DNA of 64,000 nt from Terriglobus albidus. Lineage in GTDB: Bacteria > Acidobacteriota > Terriglobia > Terriglobales > Acidobacteriaceae. The stretch's first letter is position 1, and each line of letters opens with the position of its first letter. Shown here in pieces: positions 51,301-58,628 of this stretch. The notes beneath the pieces were generated by a model, which searched no databases, was not told where the DNA came from, and saw only the letters and a program-made list of their open reading frames with translations. The stretch spans positions 992,001 to 1,056,000 of the forward strand of contig NZ_CP042806.1 in NCBI RefSeq assembly GCF_008000815.1, written 5' to 3'. A program made the translations under genes and the position numbers.

Positions 51301-52767
51301 ATTTATACTCCGACCGGACAGCTATCAACCGCAAAGATCCTAGTGTCCTCGGACACGGGATACATGGTAGTAACAAAAGCTTACAACGAGAGAAGCCGCG
51401 TTCAACGAGTTACTTCATCGGCAGAGTCGCCCGGAGAAATTAGTGCCGCGATTCCACGGGTTGACTTGGAATATGCCTATTTTCCTGACACAGGCAAATT
51501 GCGTACGGAGAGGAACCACCTTGACGGCTCAAGTGTTACATACGAATATGGTGCGTATGGCAGGCTCATGGCTGCTGCCAAACAACCCGAGGATTGGGCA
51601 TTACGATATCGCTACGATGATTTCGGGAACCGCGCCGATCAAATCGTAACTGCAGGAAGCGGCTTTGAGCAAACTTTCCGTCATTCCCCAGATACCAATC
51701 AAATCTTGAACCCCGAGATCGCCTATGACGAAACAGGAAATGTCGTTCGTATGCCTTTTCTGTCGCTAGGCTATGACACGCAGGGCAGAGTATCCCAAAT
51801 AGCTAGCGACGAAGGAGATGTCACGCGCTACGGCTATGATCACCAAGGTCTACGAGTGTGGACAAAGTCGGATGCACACGAGACGGTTTCATTCTACAGT
51901 ATGGGCAAAAGGCTAGCGACCTACAATCTTATCACTGGGAAAGATGGGACCATCTCATTCGGACTGCGCGACGCCAACGTTTTTCTCGGGCGAAAACTTG
52001 TACGTAGCGGTACGTCTGCACTGATGTTTGATCGTATCGGGGGACTACGAGCATGGGCAAACCCCAGTCCTGGTTCTAGTGGGACGGCGCAGTATTTTCC
52101 ATTTGGCGAGAGAGTCGGTGGAGCACCAGGAGCAGATAGACAGTCATTTGGTCCCTATGAGCGGACGAACGGCCTGGACTACGCAGAACAGCGATATTAC
52201 TCTGCAAAGCTCGGGCGATTTATCTCGCCCGATCCATACAGAGGGAGTGCCCATGTTAGCGACCCGCTCAGTTGGAACCGATATGCGTACGTGGGGAATG
52301 ATCCTGTAAATCGCACCGATCGACATGGTCTCGACCCAAATAATGCAGTCTCGCAGTCTACTCAATTCTCCGACGGTTCTTCCCAGCAAACTTACGTCAC
52401 ACACGATCAAGATGATCCTAATCACGGAACGATGGTTACAGTTACAATCATCAGTCCGGATCAGGTTACAAACAGCGGCGACATCTTAATCTCCGGCTTT
52501 ACGCCGACCCTACTAAACGAAGCCGCTGCGCTAGCCAGCTTAGCGGCTTCGGTTGGAAAGTCCCTTGACATCATCAGTTCCAACACAGTAGAAGCGGAAA
52601 TTGACTACTCTCTGTCTGCGGAGATCGCTGGAGGTGCCGCCGTGGAGATCGCAACCGAAGCGAGCATGGCGGCATTAGCGACTGCTCTTGGCATCGGGCT
52701 AGGTGCCGCAGTCGCGATCTTCATTCTGGCTGCCGGCGCTTATTACTTGTATGAACATTCTAAGTGA
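48367..52767 (+). CDS. Tat-exported RHS-repeat protein with toxin-like C-terminus
   Basis: 1466 residues. It begins MNRREFGKLSIVGTASLTSI, a twin-arginine signal, then a DUF6531/SpvB-like entry region (GNLSFSVPLVRI) and many YD/RHS repeats, for example LDGFGRHISTEKGD, YDILGRRILKGS, YDSKGLLVRRTEPESG, YDHQGLRVWTKS. The RHS core end is RYYSAKLGRFISPDP at about 1275-1290 and NRYAYVGNDPVNRTDRHGLD to about 1320. The last about 145 residues differ from the core, are acidic, and end in a hydrophobic helix (IGLGAAVAIFILAAGAYYLY), typical of a variable effector tail. RHS shells enclose such tails. No immunity gene is evident downstream. Confidence 0.9.
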   Translation: MNRREFGKLSIVGTASLTSIVSAASSADGKKTSLPHRAQSFGRTGVHPNGQYWGQNEEKIDLLSGNLSFSVPLVRIESRGANALLRCSYNSQNDGQSLDTGFGAGWTLRIGSISRTTSGDGEISYVYKDGTGADFLLIPHGGKFISTNGHYFTWDMAKQTLHFAGGEFAVFASISTSKERDPGVMYPTLIQDSNGNQIEVRYAAGNGETATNTSGRPIEIFDARSGDGGPSYNFEYADGEAYITSITSNVGTHESYTFVFDHVAVTSALTGDGFLSRQLSRITLASGQRYAFAYNLHGELVSATLPHGGTISWTYTTFTYSDGRQVREIQSRSSSDPYSPSTASEFNFSRLGDSGAEFVHSTLTLSESRGGLAKRVWTFETDPHSHACGLVNLQQTFEQNGRLVQEISRRWSATPRGTPYISSTVVVRDPESNQSVTSRVDYVRDEFSNITNVTRYGFDSKYKPEKTEVYTYLKASEYLEKHILNRKTSVCLSNGRETVQTTYTYDSTELIDATGASSHNASHSVSNILRGNVTEVNRHGNISTTIFDTTGMARQCKDGRGKSITLVSDGNTNFIHHSSMYNEDSPELATAFTYSGGKMVTRSSPNGRITTWTRDGLGRVVTEESTDCPRTTISYQSYPTSVTRTVNGRWIKKTLDGFGRHISTEKGDATGNSLITRFEFGPSSLAPNGRLKRSSLPCAPGETPIWIDHEYDILGRRILKGSRSGGTHKMTREGRQTTVTDAAGNWKRIEHDSLGRVIKVVLLNPNGGAELETSYTYNLFGKVTSVTMPRLSGTQRREFEYDSKGLLVRRTEPESGTEKHSYNADGTLAEVIDAKGQRKRFVRDSLKRLIQVDRYNAKGKLEHTESVKFFYDKNPIDPQFSQNAIGRLAAVQWGDGSESPGLFTEMYSYSSAGKELSKKLILTRGEFSTSLILSRKYNEKGQMISLGYPLGPTVIHEYDEQGNPCALRIDEQAVVKDAIYTPTGQLSTAKILVSSDTGYMVVTKAYNERSRVQRVTSSAESPGEISAAIPRVDLEYAYFPDTGKLRTERNHLDGSSVTYEYGAYGRLMAAAKQPEDWALRYRYDDFGNRADQIVTAGSGFEQTFRHSPDTNQILNPEIAYDETGNVVRMPFLSLGYDTQGRVSQIASDEGDVTRYGYDHQGLRVWTKSDAHETVSFYSMGKRLATYNLITGKDGTISFGLRDANVFLGRKLVRSGTSALMFDRIGGLRAWANPSPGSSGTAQYFPFGERVGGAPGADRQSFGPYERTNGLDYAEQRYYSAKLGRFISPDPYRGSAHVSDPLSWNRYAYVGNDPVNRTDRHGLDPNNAVSQSTQFSDGSSQQTYVTHDQDDPNHGTMVTVTIISPDQVTNSGDILISGFTPTLLNEAAALASLAASVGKSLDIISSNTVEAEIDYSLSAEIAGGAAVEIATEASMAALATALGIGLGAAVAIFILAAGAYYLYEHSK

Positions 52768-52868
52768 TTTGCGATTGTACGATGATGTGCGTTCATGTCT
52801 GGGGGGCGTTCTTGGTTTGCGCAAGACGACGGCATTGACAGTAGTAAACAGTCGCGCAAACTTCCGTT

Positions 52869-52907
52869 GGATGAGCCGTTGTTCATTAAATGAATAACGG
52901 CTCATCC
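52869..52907. terminator. 39-bp near-perfect palindrome after the RHS gene
   Basis: GGATGAGCCGTTGTTCATT and AATGAATAACGGCTCATCC are paired over 19 bp with a single G-T pair, one unpaired base at the centre. It lies about 100 bp after the RHS stop and about 35 bp before the next start. Confidence 0.7.
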
Positions 52908-52941
52908 ACTACTGCCTGAATGCGAAGAAAGCGAGAAGCCA

Positions 52942-54561
52942 GTGCGGTGTGGCTCGGTCACTTTTTACACGAGAGATAAGTATCGTTCTGTCCCAAATGC
53001 GCTGATGGGCGCTAGTGTCGCCGAGATAGCATTGATAAATGCTTCGATACAACACGACCCGGAGCTGGCTTGGGATCTTTGGCAGACGTTGCCACATGCA
53101 GATGATGATCTGAGAAACGGATACAGCGACTACGCTTGGAGCGCCCCCACATCAGACAATAAACGGGTCGTCCGACGCGCTCTTAGCTCGATACCGCAGA
53201 TCGCTTCATGTAGGGACTACGTTCTAGTGGGAAGCGCCCCAATCTTCAGCTATCTCGCTGCATGTAGACAAGCCGTGCCAGATAATAGAATTCCAGTTTG
53301 CGGGCTAGTTCATTCAGTGTGGACCTCCAACCTATTTGGAACTTATAACTGGATCAGGCAATGTTTTCAGCCACATGACGTGTTAGTAGCGACTAGCCAA
53401 GCTAGCTTAGCAGCTCTGCGCACAGTGCTTGATACTCTCGATGATAACGCTCCCAGGATGCGTTCGGGAGGCCCCCCATCTAGGCCGCGACTGGAACAAA
53501 TCCCATTAGGTGTACACGTACCTTCCGCAAATGAGCTCGGGAGAGATGCTGCGCGATCAATACTAGAGATTCCCAATGACGCCTTTGTGATCTTGTACAT
53601 GGGGCGTTTGTCCGAGAAGTATAAGGCTGACTTAGAGCCGCTTTTGAATGGAGTCGCCTATCTACTAGATCGCGGCAAGAAGGTCCGATTGCTGCTTGCT
53701 GGGCAGGCGAGCGATCTGGAATATAACGCCCAGCTTGAGCGTTATATTCACATTCTCGGTATTTCCCATGTCACTCTTCGCTTTGAGAACTTTGCAGAGT
53801 TCCTCAAGAGTGTGTTTCTATCGGCCTGCAATGTGGGGGTGTTTCCTGTCGATTCAATCCAGGAAAGTTTCGGCCTAGCGATTCTCGAAACTATGGCACA
53901 TGCGCGGCCGGTAATTGCTTCCGATTGGAGTGGCTATCGCGACCTTATCCTACATGGTGCCACCGGCTTTCTGATTCCGAGCAGATGGTCTCCCAGCATT
54001 GCAAAGTCTGCAGGCATTTTCGCTGGTATCGACAGCACGGTCACAGTCGCCCACAATGCAGCACAAGGTTTAGCGCTCGATGTTGGCGATTTGGTTCGCT
54101 ATCTTGAGTGGTTGATGGAAAATCCGGATGCAGCTTCTGATATGGGGTTGGCCGGACAACAACATGTCGCTGCACGCTACTCATGGAAAGTAGTGGCAGC
54201 CCAGTTTCGTATGCTCTGGGAGGAGCAGTTGGGAATCGCTTCCGCACAAAACTTTCCCCCGCAAAATCAATTGGCTGGACTTGATCTCATTTTTAATAGC
54301 TATCCGTCATCACTTCTATCTGAAACAGACTGGTTGATTCGCTCTCCGTTAGCAGCAAGCGACATCGTGGTCAATGCAGTGCTTAGCTACATTCGGAATG
54401 CGCAGACACTTATCTTAATAAGAGCCGTTCTTCGAGATCTGGAAGAACGCCCTATCAGCCTTGCGGAAGCAAAGGCAAGGGGCCTACGTGAAGCGAATAT
54501 CATTTTCTTAGCCAAGAAGGGATTATGCCGATTGATTGATGAGATTGGGGCCAAGACCTGA
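52942..54561 (+). CDS. GT4-family glycosyltransferase
   Basis: 539 residues. The GT-B C-terminal domain is clear: AFVILYMGRLSEKYKADLEP, KKVRLLLAGQASDLEYNAQL, and the E-x7-E nucleotide-sugar motif in ESFGLAILETMAHARPVIAS at about 308-327, with SGYRDLILHGATGFLIPS next. The N-terminal acceptor domain includes IPVCGLVHSVWTSNLFGTYN. About 100 further residues after the GT domain (from FPPQNQLAGLDLIFNSYPSS) are of unknown role. GTG at 52942 has only a weak purine-rich site. It lies in the glycosyltransferase/RHS island; a surface-glycan role is likely. Confidence 0.88.
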   Translation: MRCGSVTFYTRDKYRSVPNALMGASVAEIALINASIQHDPELAWDLWQTLPHADDDLRNGYSDYAWSAPTSDNKRVVRRALSSIPQIASCRDYVLVGSAPIFSYLAACRQAVPDNRIPVCGLVHSVWTSNLFGTYNWIRQCFQPHDVLVATSQASLAALRTVLDTLDDNAPRMRSGGPPSRPRLEQIPLGVHVPSANELGRDAARSILEIPNDAFVILYMGRLSEKYKADLEPLLNGVAYLLDRGKKVRLLLAGQASDLEYNAQLERYIHILGISHVTLRFENFAEFLKSVFLSACNVGVFPVDSIQESFGLAILETMAHARPVIASDWSGYRDLILHGATGFLIPSRWSPSIAKSAGIFAGIDSTVTVAHNAAQGLALDVGDLVRYLEWLMENPDAASDMGLAGQQHVAARYSWKVVAAQFRMLWEEQLGIASAQNFPPQNQLAGLDLIFNSYPSSLLSETDWLIRSPLAASDIVVNAVLSYIRNAQTLILIRAVLRDLEERPISLAEAKARGLREANIIFLAKKGLCRLIDEIGAKT

Positions 54562-55325
54562 ATCGTATTTTCGGGCATCACGCCGAGATTGTTTCAGAAC
54601 GCTTTGGTCCACGAGTATAAAAATGGCCCTCAGAGAAAAACGCATGAAGCGCTCCTACCCAGTCAAACGATTCTGAACCGTGTACCGTTATCCGATGACC
54701 AGAACAGAAAAGATCCTCTTACAGGCGACAACACCTTGAATTAAAGAATGTGGTGGTTCGTTTTCTGTGCGAAGTCGAGAACGTAGGATCTCCATTATCG
54801 CTGTTCAGGGTAATGCTGATGTTTTGGATTACGAGGGATGTCCAAATGCGTCTACTAGAGGTGATGGGTTCCGGCATACCTGTTGTGGCCACGATGATGG
54901 AGGGAACCAGGGACCAGAATCTAGATCATCGATGGTGTCACGGGCTATATCCTAATGTCACTTACTTTCGCAACCAAGAGTGGAACAACGGGCTTCTTGA
55001 AGCAAATGGAGAGAAATTAGGTTGCCAAACCCTACAGCAGGAACCAAGGCCGGTACCGCTTTCTCAGTGAAAACTAAACTCACATTCATTTCCAGCTCAC
55101 CCCCTAAGAGTTCCGTAGTGCAATCGGAACGCATTGGAGGCCTCTACTCCTATGGAAACTGAAAAGTAAGTGACATTAGGCTATATCCTCCCAGTATTGA
55201 GCTCCAAAGAAGGCAGAGATGAAGCTCCGCTTTCTTTGGAGAACCGTCAAACAGCGATTGACATGGGCAGGCAACATACGAGTACGTCGCGGGAGGTAGG
55301 AAAGAAAAGCGTCACGGTATAGCGA
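54562..55325. other. 764-bp stretch with a decayed glycosyltransferase
   Basis: The only recognisable content is a glycosyltransferase-like fragment at 54750-55070. The rest has short frames without ribosome sites. Confidence 0.5.
54750..55070 (+). pseudogene. decayed GT4 glycosyltransferase fragment
   Basis: The frame contains MRLLEVMGSGIPVVATMMEG, a good match to the second half of the GT4 E-x7-E region (LLEAMA-x-G-x-PVVAT). The sequence around it shows no coherent domain, and neighbouring pieces lie in other frames. There is no ribosome site. This is best read as the remains of a glycosyltransferase gene like the one just upstream. Confidence 0.55.
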
Positions 55326-55961
55326 TTAAATATGGGTTCTCTGAGCAAAGCCCCATTTCCCTTTCTCGAAGGCATTCTCGAACCGGTTGTCCTTGCAGAT
55401 TAGCAATTCGAATGTCTTACGTACTCCGGGCGTCGTTCTCTCATCTTCAGGAAATGCTTTAGTCGAAGGCTTTAACGATAGCGCTGGCGAGGTAGCCAAG
55501 GTCCAATCTAGATCATCCAAAACGACCCAACCACCTGGCCGTAGCAGATGAGCTACAAGAGACAGAGCAAATCCTGTAGTGTCCCAGGTATGCCCGCCAT
55601 CGATGTAGCAGAAATCAAACTCACCATACATACCGGCCTCAAGGAAGCGCATAAGCCGCCATGTGTAAGATCGGGGCTCAATGAATACGGTTACGAGATC
55701 TTGGAGCTGAAGCTCTTTGAGAACCTCATTAATGTTGGGTGAAAGCGTTAGGGCCTGCGGGATATCGATCGTCGTAAGGTGACCAGTATCTATTTCCTGA
55801 AGTGCACCAGCGATATATGCAGATGACACCCCATGGTAGAACCCAAGTTCAAGGCAACGTCGTAGGCGGTGTTCCAGGATGAAGTCATGCATCATTCGCC
55901 CTTGAGCAAACGTCATGTATGGAAGATCCTTCAATTTGCTACTGATCTGATCAGGAGTCAC
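55326..55961 (-). CDS. class I SAM-dependent methyltransferase (Methyltransf_24-like)
   Basis: 211 residues. The cofactor site is RRCLELGFYHGVSSAYIAGA (motif I with GxxxG), then GHLTTIDIPQALTLSPNINE. Next are FDFCYIDGGHTWDTTGFALS (the YIDGGH signature of the CmcI/Methyltransf_24 group) and RPGGWVVLDDLDW. Such enzymes methylate sugars or other small molecules, which fits the nearby glycosyltransferases. The start is a GTG at 55961 with a purine-rich stretch upstream. It is the last gene of the island. Confidence 0.85.
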   Translation of the reverse strand: MTPDQISSKLKDLPYMTFAQGRMMHDFILEHRLRRCLELGFYHGVSSAYIAGALQEIDTGHLTTIDIPQALTLSPNINEVLKELQLQDLVTVFIEPRSYTWRLMRFLEAGMYGEFDFCYIDGGHTWDTTGFALSLVAHLLRPGGWVVLDDLDWTLATSPALSLKPSTKAFPEDERTTPGVRKTFELLICKDNRFENAFEKGKWGFAQRTHI

Positions 55962-56291
55962 TTTGCCCTCGATTTCATTTCAGCATTCCAATGACGGTAG
56001 AAAGATACACACGATCCACGCGTGAGTCATAGAGGCATTATGACATTGGTCTAGTGTATTCAAATCCTCATATTCTTCGGTACCCCTCATACATGTATCC
56101 GTATACATTCAGCATGCAGACACATAAATGCCCCGCATAGACTGCATTCCTGCGGGGCATTTCAAAAGGTGGTGCATGGGGAAATTCTGTGAAGGCGAGT
56201 ACTAGAGCATTTTTCCTGTTGCTGGGTATCCCGGGTGAGGAAAACGCCCATAGATGCACAAGCCCCGCACTACACCTACAGGAAAAATGCT
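55962..56291. other. 330-bp gap ending in a MITE
   Basis: No gene seen. A TACATGTATCCGTATACATT stretch (56091-56110) is partly self-complementary, and ATGCCCCGCA/TGCGGGGCAT (56129-56160) is a good hairpin, probably the terminator of the encapsulin operon or of an upstream transcript. The MITE at 56203-56294 fills the rest. Confidence 0.55.
56129..56160. terminator. hairpin downstream of the encapsulin gene
   Basis: ATGCCCCGCA pairs with TGCGGGGCAT around TAGACTGCATTC, followed on the plus strand by TTC and on the minus strand by TTATGTG. On the minus strand it is about 130 bp past the encapsulin stop, beyond the MITE. Confidence 0.6.
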
Positions 56292-56294
56292 CTA
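56203..56294. mobile_element. 92-bp MITE variant at the encapsulin stop codon
   Basis: TAGAGCATTTTTCCTGT and ACAGGAAAAATGCTCTA are perfect inverted ends, TA-flanked. Compared with the 116-bp copies it lacks the GCAGCGGCGTTTTCATTGCG segment of the central hairpin. Its right-hand CTA at 56292-56294 is the TAG stop of the encapsulin gene on the minus strand. Confidence 0.85.
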
Positions 56295-57095
56295 TCGCGA
56301 CGGCGATAGTGCCACCGCTGCTTCCGTAGTGAGCACGCGGAAGACGAAGGTCTCCTGAAGGTACAGTTTGACTGTGGACTCGGTATGGCTGAGATAGCCG
56401 ATCGAGACATCCTGTCCGATGGTGAGTTCGAAGTCGCCGCCGCGTGTCGTCATGACGAAAGCCCCTTCGATCGCCGGCGCCCAGATCAGGTTGCCGTCCA
56501 CAATGCGCTTTACGTGTTCGAGGACGGGATATCCGTGATCGCGGGTCTCAGCCAGCGCGGTGTATTCGTTGGCTCCCAGCAGGACGGAGTAGGGCCCGTT
56601 GACACCGACCAGCCGCAACTGGCTCAGCGCGCGAGCCACTGCATCGGGATAGTCCCGGACATCCGCGGGCAGCGTATCAATGGGATTGCTCGTGGCTTCC
56701 CGAACGCCCTGGATGCTTGCATCTTGATAGCCGTTGAAGATGGCGCGGTCTTCGGCAAAGGCCAGCTTCTTCGCGGCGTCCTTCGCCGGCTGCCAGTCGG
56801 AATCGTTGGAGCCGCGCTCCACGTCGTCGATATCCTGACGCGACAGCTCGAATGGAACCCGCAGCTCGACCAGCGGCTTCACCTCGCGCTGGCTTGCGAG
56901 AATACCATCGGCGGGAGCAGAGATCTGCTTCAGGTGTCCGGTCCCTACGCCGGGGAACGCGATTCCTCCGGTGCCAGGAACATCGACAACCCGCCGGCCA
57001 GCCAGATAGCGCTTCAGCGTCCTTGTCGTCTCTTCTTCAATCTGGGCCCACGCTGCATCGGAGATGGGTGCAAGTTCGCGGTGAAGGTTATTCAT
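56292..57095 (-). CDS. family 1 encapsulin shell protein
   Basis: 267 residues, the normal length for linocin M18-type encapsulins. Characteristic pieces are MNNLHRELAPISDAAWAQIE, RVVDVPGTGGIAFPGVGTGH, ELSRQDIDDVERGSNDSDWQ, AFAEDRAIFNGYQDASIQGV and GYLSHTESTVKLYLQETFVF. It has the HK97-type fold and self-assembles into a nanocompartment. It overlaps the DyP gene by 8 bp, and the ribosome site (AAGGGAGAG) lies inside the DyP loading-peptide codons. Its TAG stop is formed by the MITE end. It stores the peroxidase cargo and probably acts in oxidative defence. Confidence 0.95.
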   Translation of the reverse strand: MNNLHRELAPISDAAWAQIEEETTRTLKRYLAGRRVVDVPGTGGIAFPGVGTGHLKQISAPADGILASQREVKPLVELRVPFELSRQDIDDVERGSNDSDWQPAKDAAKKLAFAEDRAIFNGYQDASIQGVREATSNPIDTLPADVRDYPDAVARALSQLRLVGVNGPYSVLLGANEYTALAETRDHGYPVLEHVKRIVDGNLIWAPAIEGAFVMTTRGGDFELTIGQDVSIGYLSHTESTVKLYLQETFVFRVLTTEAAVALSPSR

Positions 57096-58173
57096 GTCTC
57101 TCTCCCTTCAGGGATCCTATCCTGAGTGATGTGTCGGGTACGGCTACTGGAGTGGATGCAGGCGCAGACGAAGACGGTTCTGTATCTGGCGTCGCCGCGT
57201 TTTCTATCGCGGCTGGAGCGCCGGTGGTGACATCGTCGAGGAACGACATTGTCGGGACGAAGAACAGACTGCCGGTTGCGGGCTGGCTGAAGTCGAGCAG
57301 CCGGTCGTAATTTCCAGGTGGGCGGCCAATGAACATGTTCTCCAGCATCATTTCGGTGATGCGTGGCGTACGGCAGTAGCCGATAAAGTATGTCCCGAAT
57401 TCGCCGTGCCCCGGACGTCCGAACGGCATGTTGTCTCGCAGAATCTGCAACTGGCGGCCGTTCTCTTCAATATTGGTAAGCGCGTTGTGCGCATAGGCGG
57501 GCTTATCAGTGTCGCTCAGCTCGATATCGGAGAGCTTGCGGCGACCGATGATGCGCTCCTGCATTTCGGTTGGAAGAGCATTCCATGCCTTCATGTCGTG
57601 AAGGTACTTCTGCACGATGACGTAGCTACCACCTGTAAATGCCGGGTCCTCGCTGCCGATGATGGCTGCTTCGCGCGCGGCATCGCCTCGCGGATTCTCT
57701 GTGCCGTCCACAAAGCCCATTACGTCGCGATCGTCGAAGTAGCGGAAGCCGTGTACCTCGTCGGCTACTGAGACCACGTCCCCGATGCTGTCCATGATCT
57801 GTGTCGCCAGTTCGAAGCACAGGTCCATGCGCCGGGCACGGATATGGAAGAAAAGGTCGCCCGGTGTGGAGACGGCATGGCGATTGCCCGAGCGGATCTC
57901 GCGAAAGGGATGCAGCTCGGCAGGCCGGGGCGTCCCGAAGAGTTTGTCCCAGGCATCGGAACCAAATCCGGCGACGCAGGTAAGACCGGCTTCGACGTCG
58001 CGAAACTCCACGGCGCGAACCAGTCCGGAGAGGCCGGCACAGAACTCGCGAAGACGTGTGTAAGCGTCGTCATCCTGGCGGATACACAACACCAGAAAGA
58101 TCGCCGACCGCGTCAGCGGTCCAACTACATTTTGGGGAAGAACAACCTCATTCAGCTCGCTGGGGGTATTCAT
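57088..58173 (-). CDS. DyP-type peroxidase, encapsulin cargo
   Basis: 361 residues. The heme-peroxidase signature GFVDGTENP has the catalytic D156; the proximal His is H229 in KPAYAHN and the distal Arg is R246 in QILRDNMPFG. A flexible Pro/Ser/Ala linker (about 318-346) leads to SLRIGSLKG at 349-357, the classic encapsulin loading peptide. ATG 58173 is the family start, with a weak ribosome site; the frame continues upstream without support. It is the first gene of the operon and its product is packaged inside the shell made by the next gene. DyP enzymes oxidise dyes, phenols and other donors with peroxide. Confidence 0.95.
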   Translation of the reverse strand: MNTPSELNEVVLPQNVVGPLTRSAIFLVLCIRQDDDAYTRLREFCAGLSGLVRAVEFRDVEAGLTCVAGFGSDAWDKLFGTPRPAELHPFREIRSGNRHAVSTPGDLFFHIRARRMDLCFELATQIMDSIGDVVSVADEVHGFRYFDDRDVMGFVDGTENPRGDAAREAAIIGSEDPAFTGGSYVIVQKYLHDMKAWNALPTEMQERIIGRRKLSDIELSDTDKPAYAHNALTNIEENGRQLQILRDNMPFGRPGHGEFGTYFIGYCRTPRITEMMLENMFIGRPPGNYDRLLDFSQPATGSLFFVPTMSFLDDVTTGAPAAIENAATPDTEPSSSAPASTPVAVPDTSLRIGSLKGERHE

Positions 58174-58628
58174 TGTCGATCTCGATCTGCTTTTCGAGTA
58201 TCGCATTTTTGTAGTGAGCGTTCTGTGTGAAACGCCATTGAGCAGGTTCAATAGCGTATCGATGATGGAGCTCGTGCTCTGGGTCCCCATCCATTGCGGT
58301 CAGCAATGGGTAGGATATTCGAGCGAAGCTCGAATCGGTGGGAGCCGTGGCCTTCAGGCCACGGTCTTATAGGCTCAACATAGAAATGGGCTTTAGCCTC
58401 GGGCCTCTTCCTGTCAGACAAAGAAGGCCCAGGGCTAAAGCCCATTTACTTTAAGCCTTTACCAGCGGGCTGAAGCCCGCTGCTCCCACCCATTTAAGAA
58501 GCGCTTGAGTGTGTCAGCCCGATCAACCGATTGTTTTGATAGCGGACTCGAAACACGCCTGAGCGAGACGAGGTCCATCCCGGCCCAGCCTTATCCGTCA
58601 AGAAAGCGGTAGGAGCGTTGCTCAAGGT
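58174..58628. other. 455-bp region of nested hairpins
   Basis: No gene seen. It includes a cluster of palindromes at 58320-58492 and probably the DyP operon promoter near 58200-58260 on the minus strand. Confidence 0.6.
58320..58492. repeat. cluster of four nested palindromes
   Basis: CGAGCGAAGCTCG, GCCGTGGCCTTCAGGCCACG, AAATGGGCTTTAGCC...GGCTAAAGCCCATTT enclosing an AAGAAGGCCCAGGG stretch, and CAGCGGGCTGAAGCCCGCTG. The end (GCTGCTCCCACCC) resembles the end of the hairpin after the EamA gene (about 21622-21634). Confidence 0.75.
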
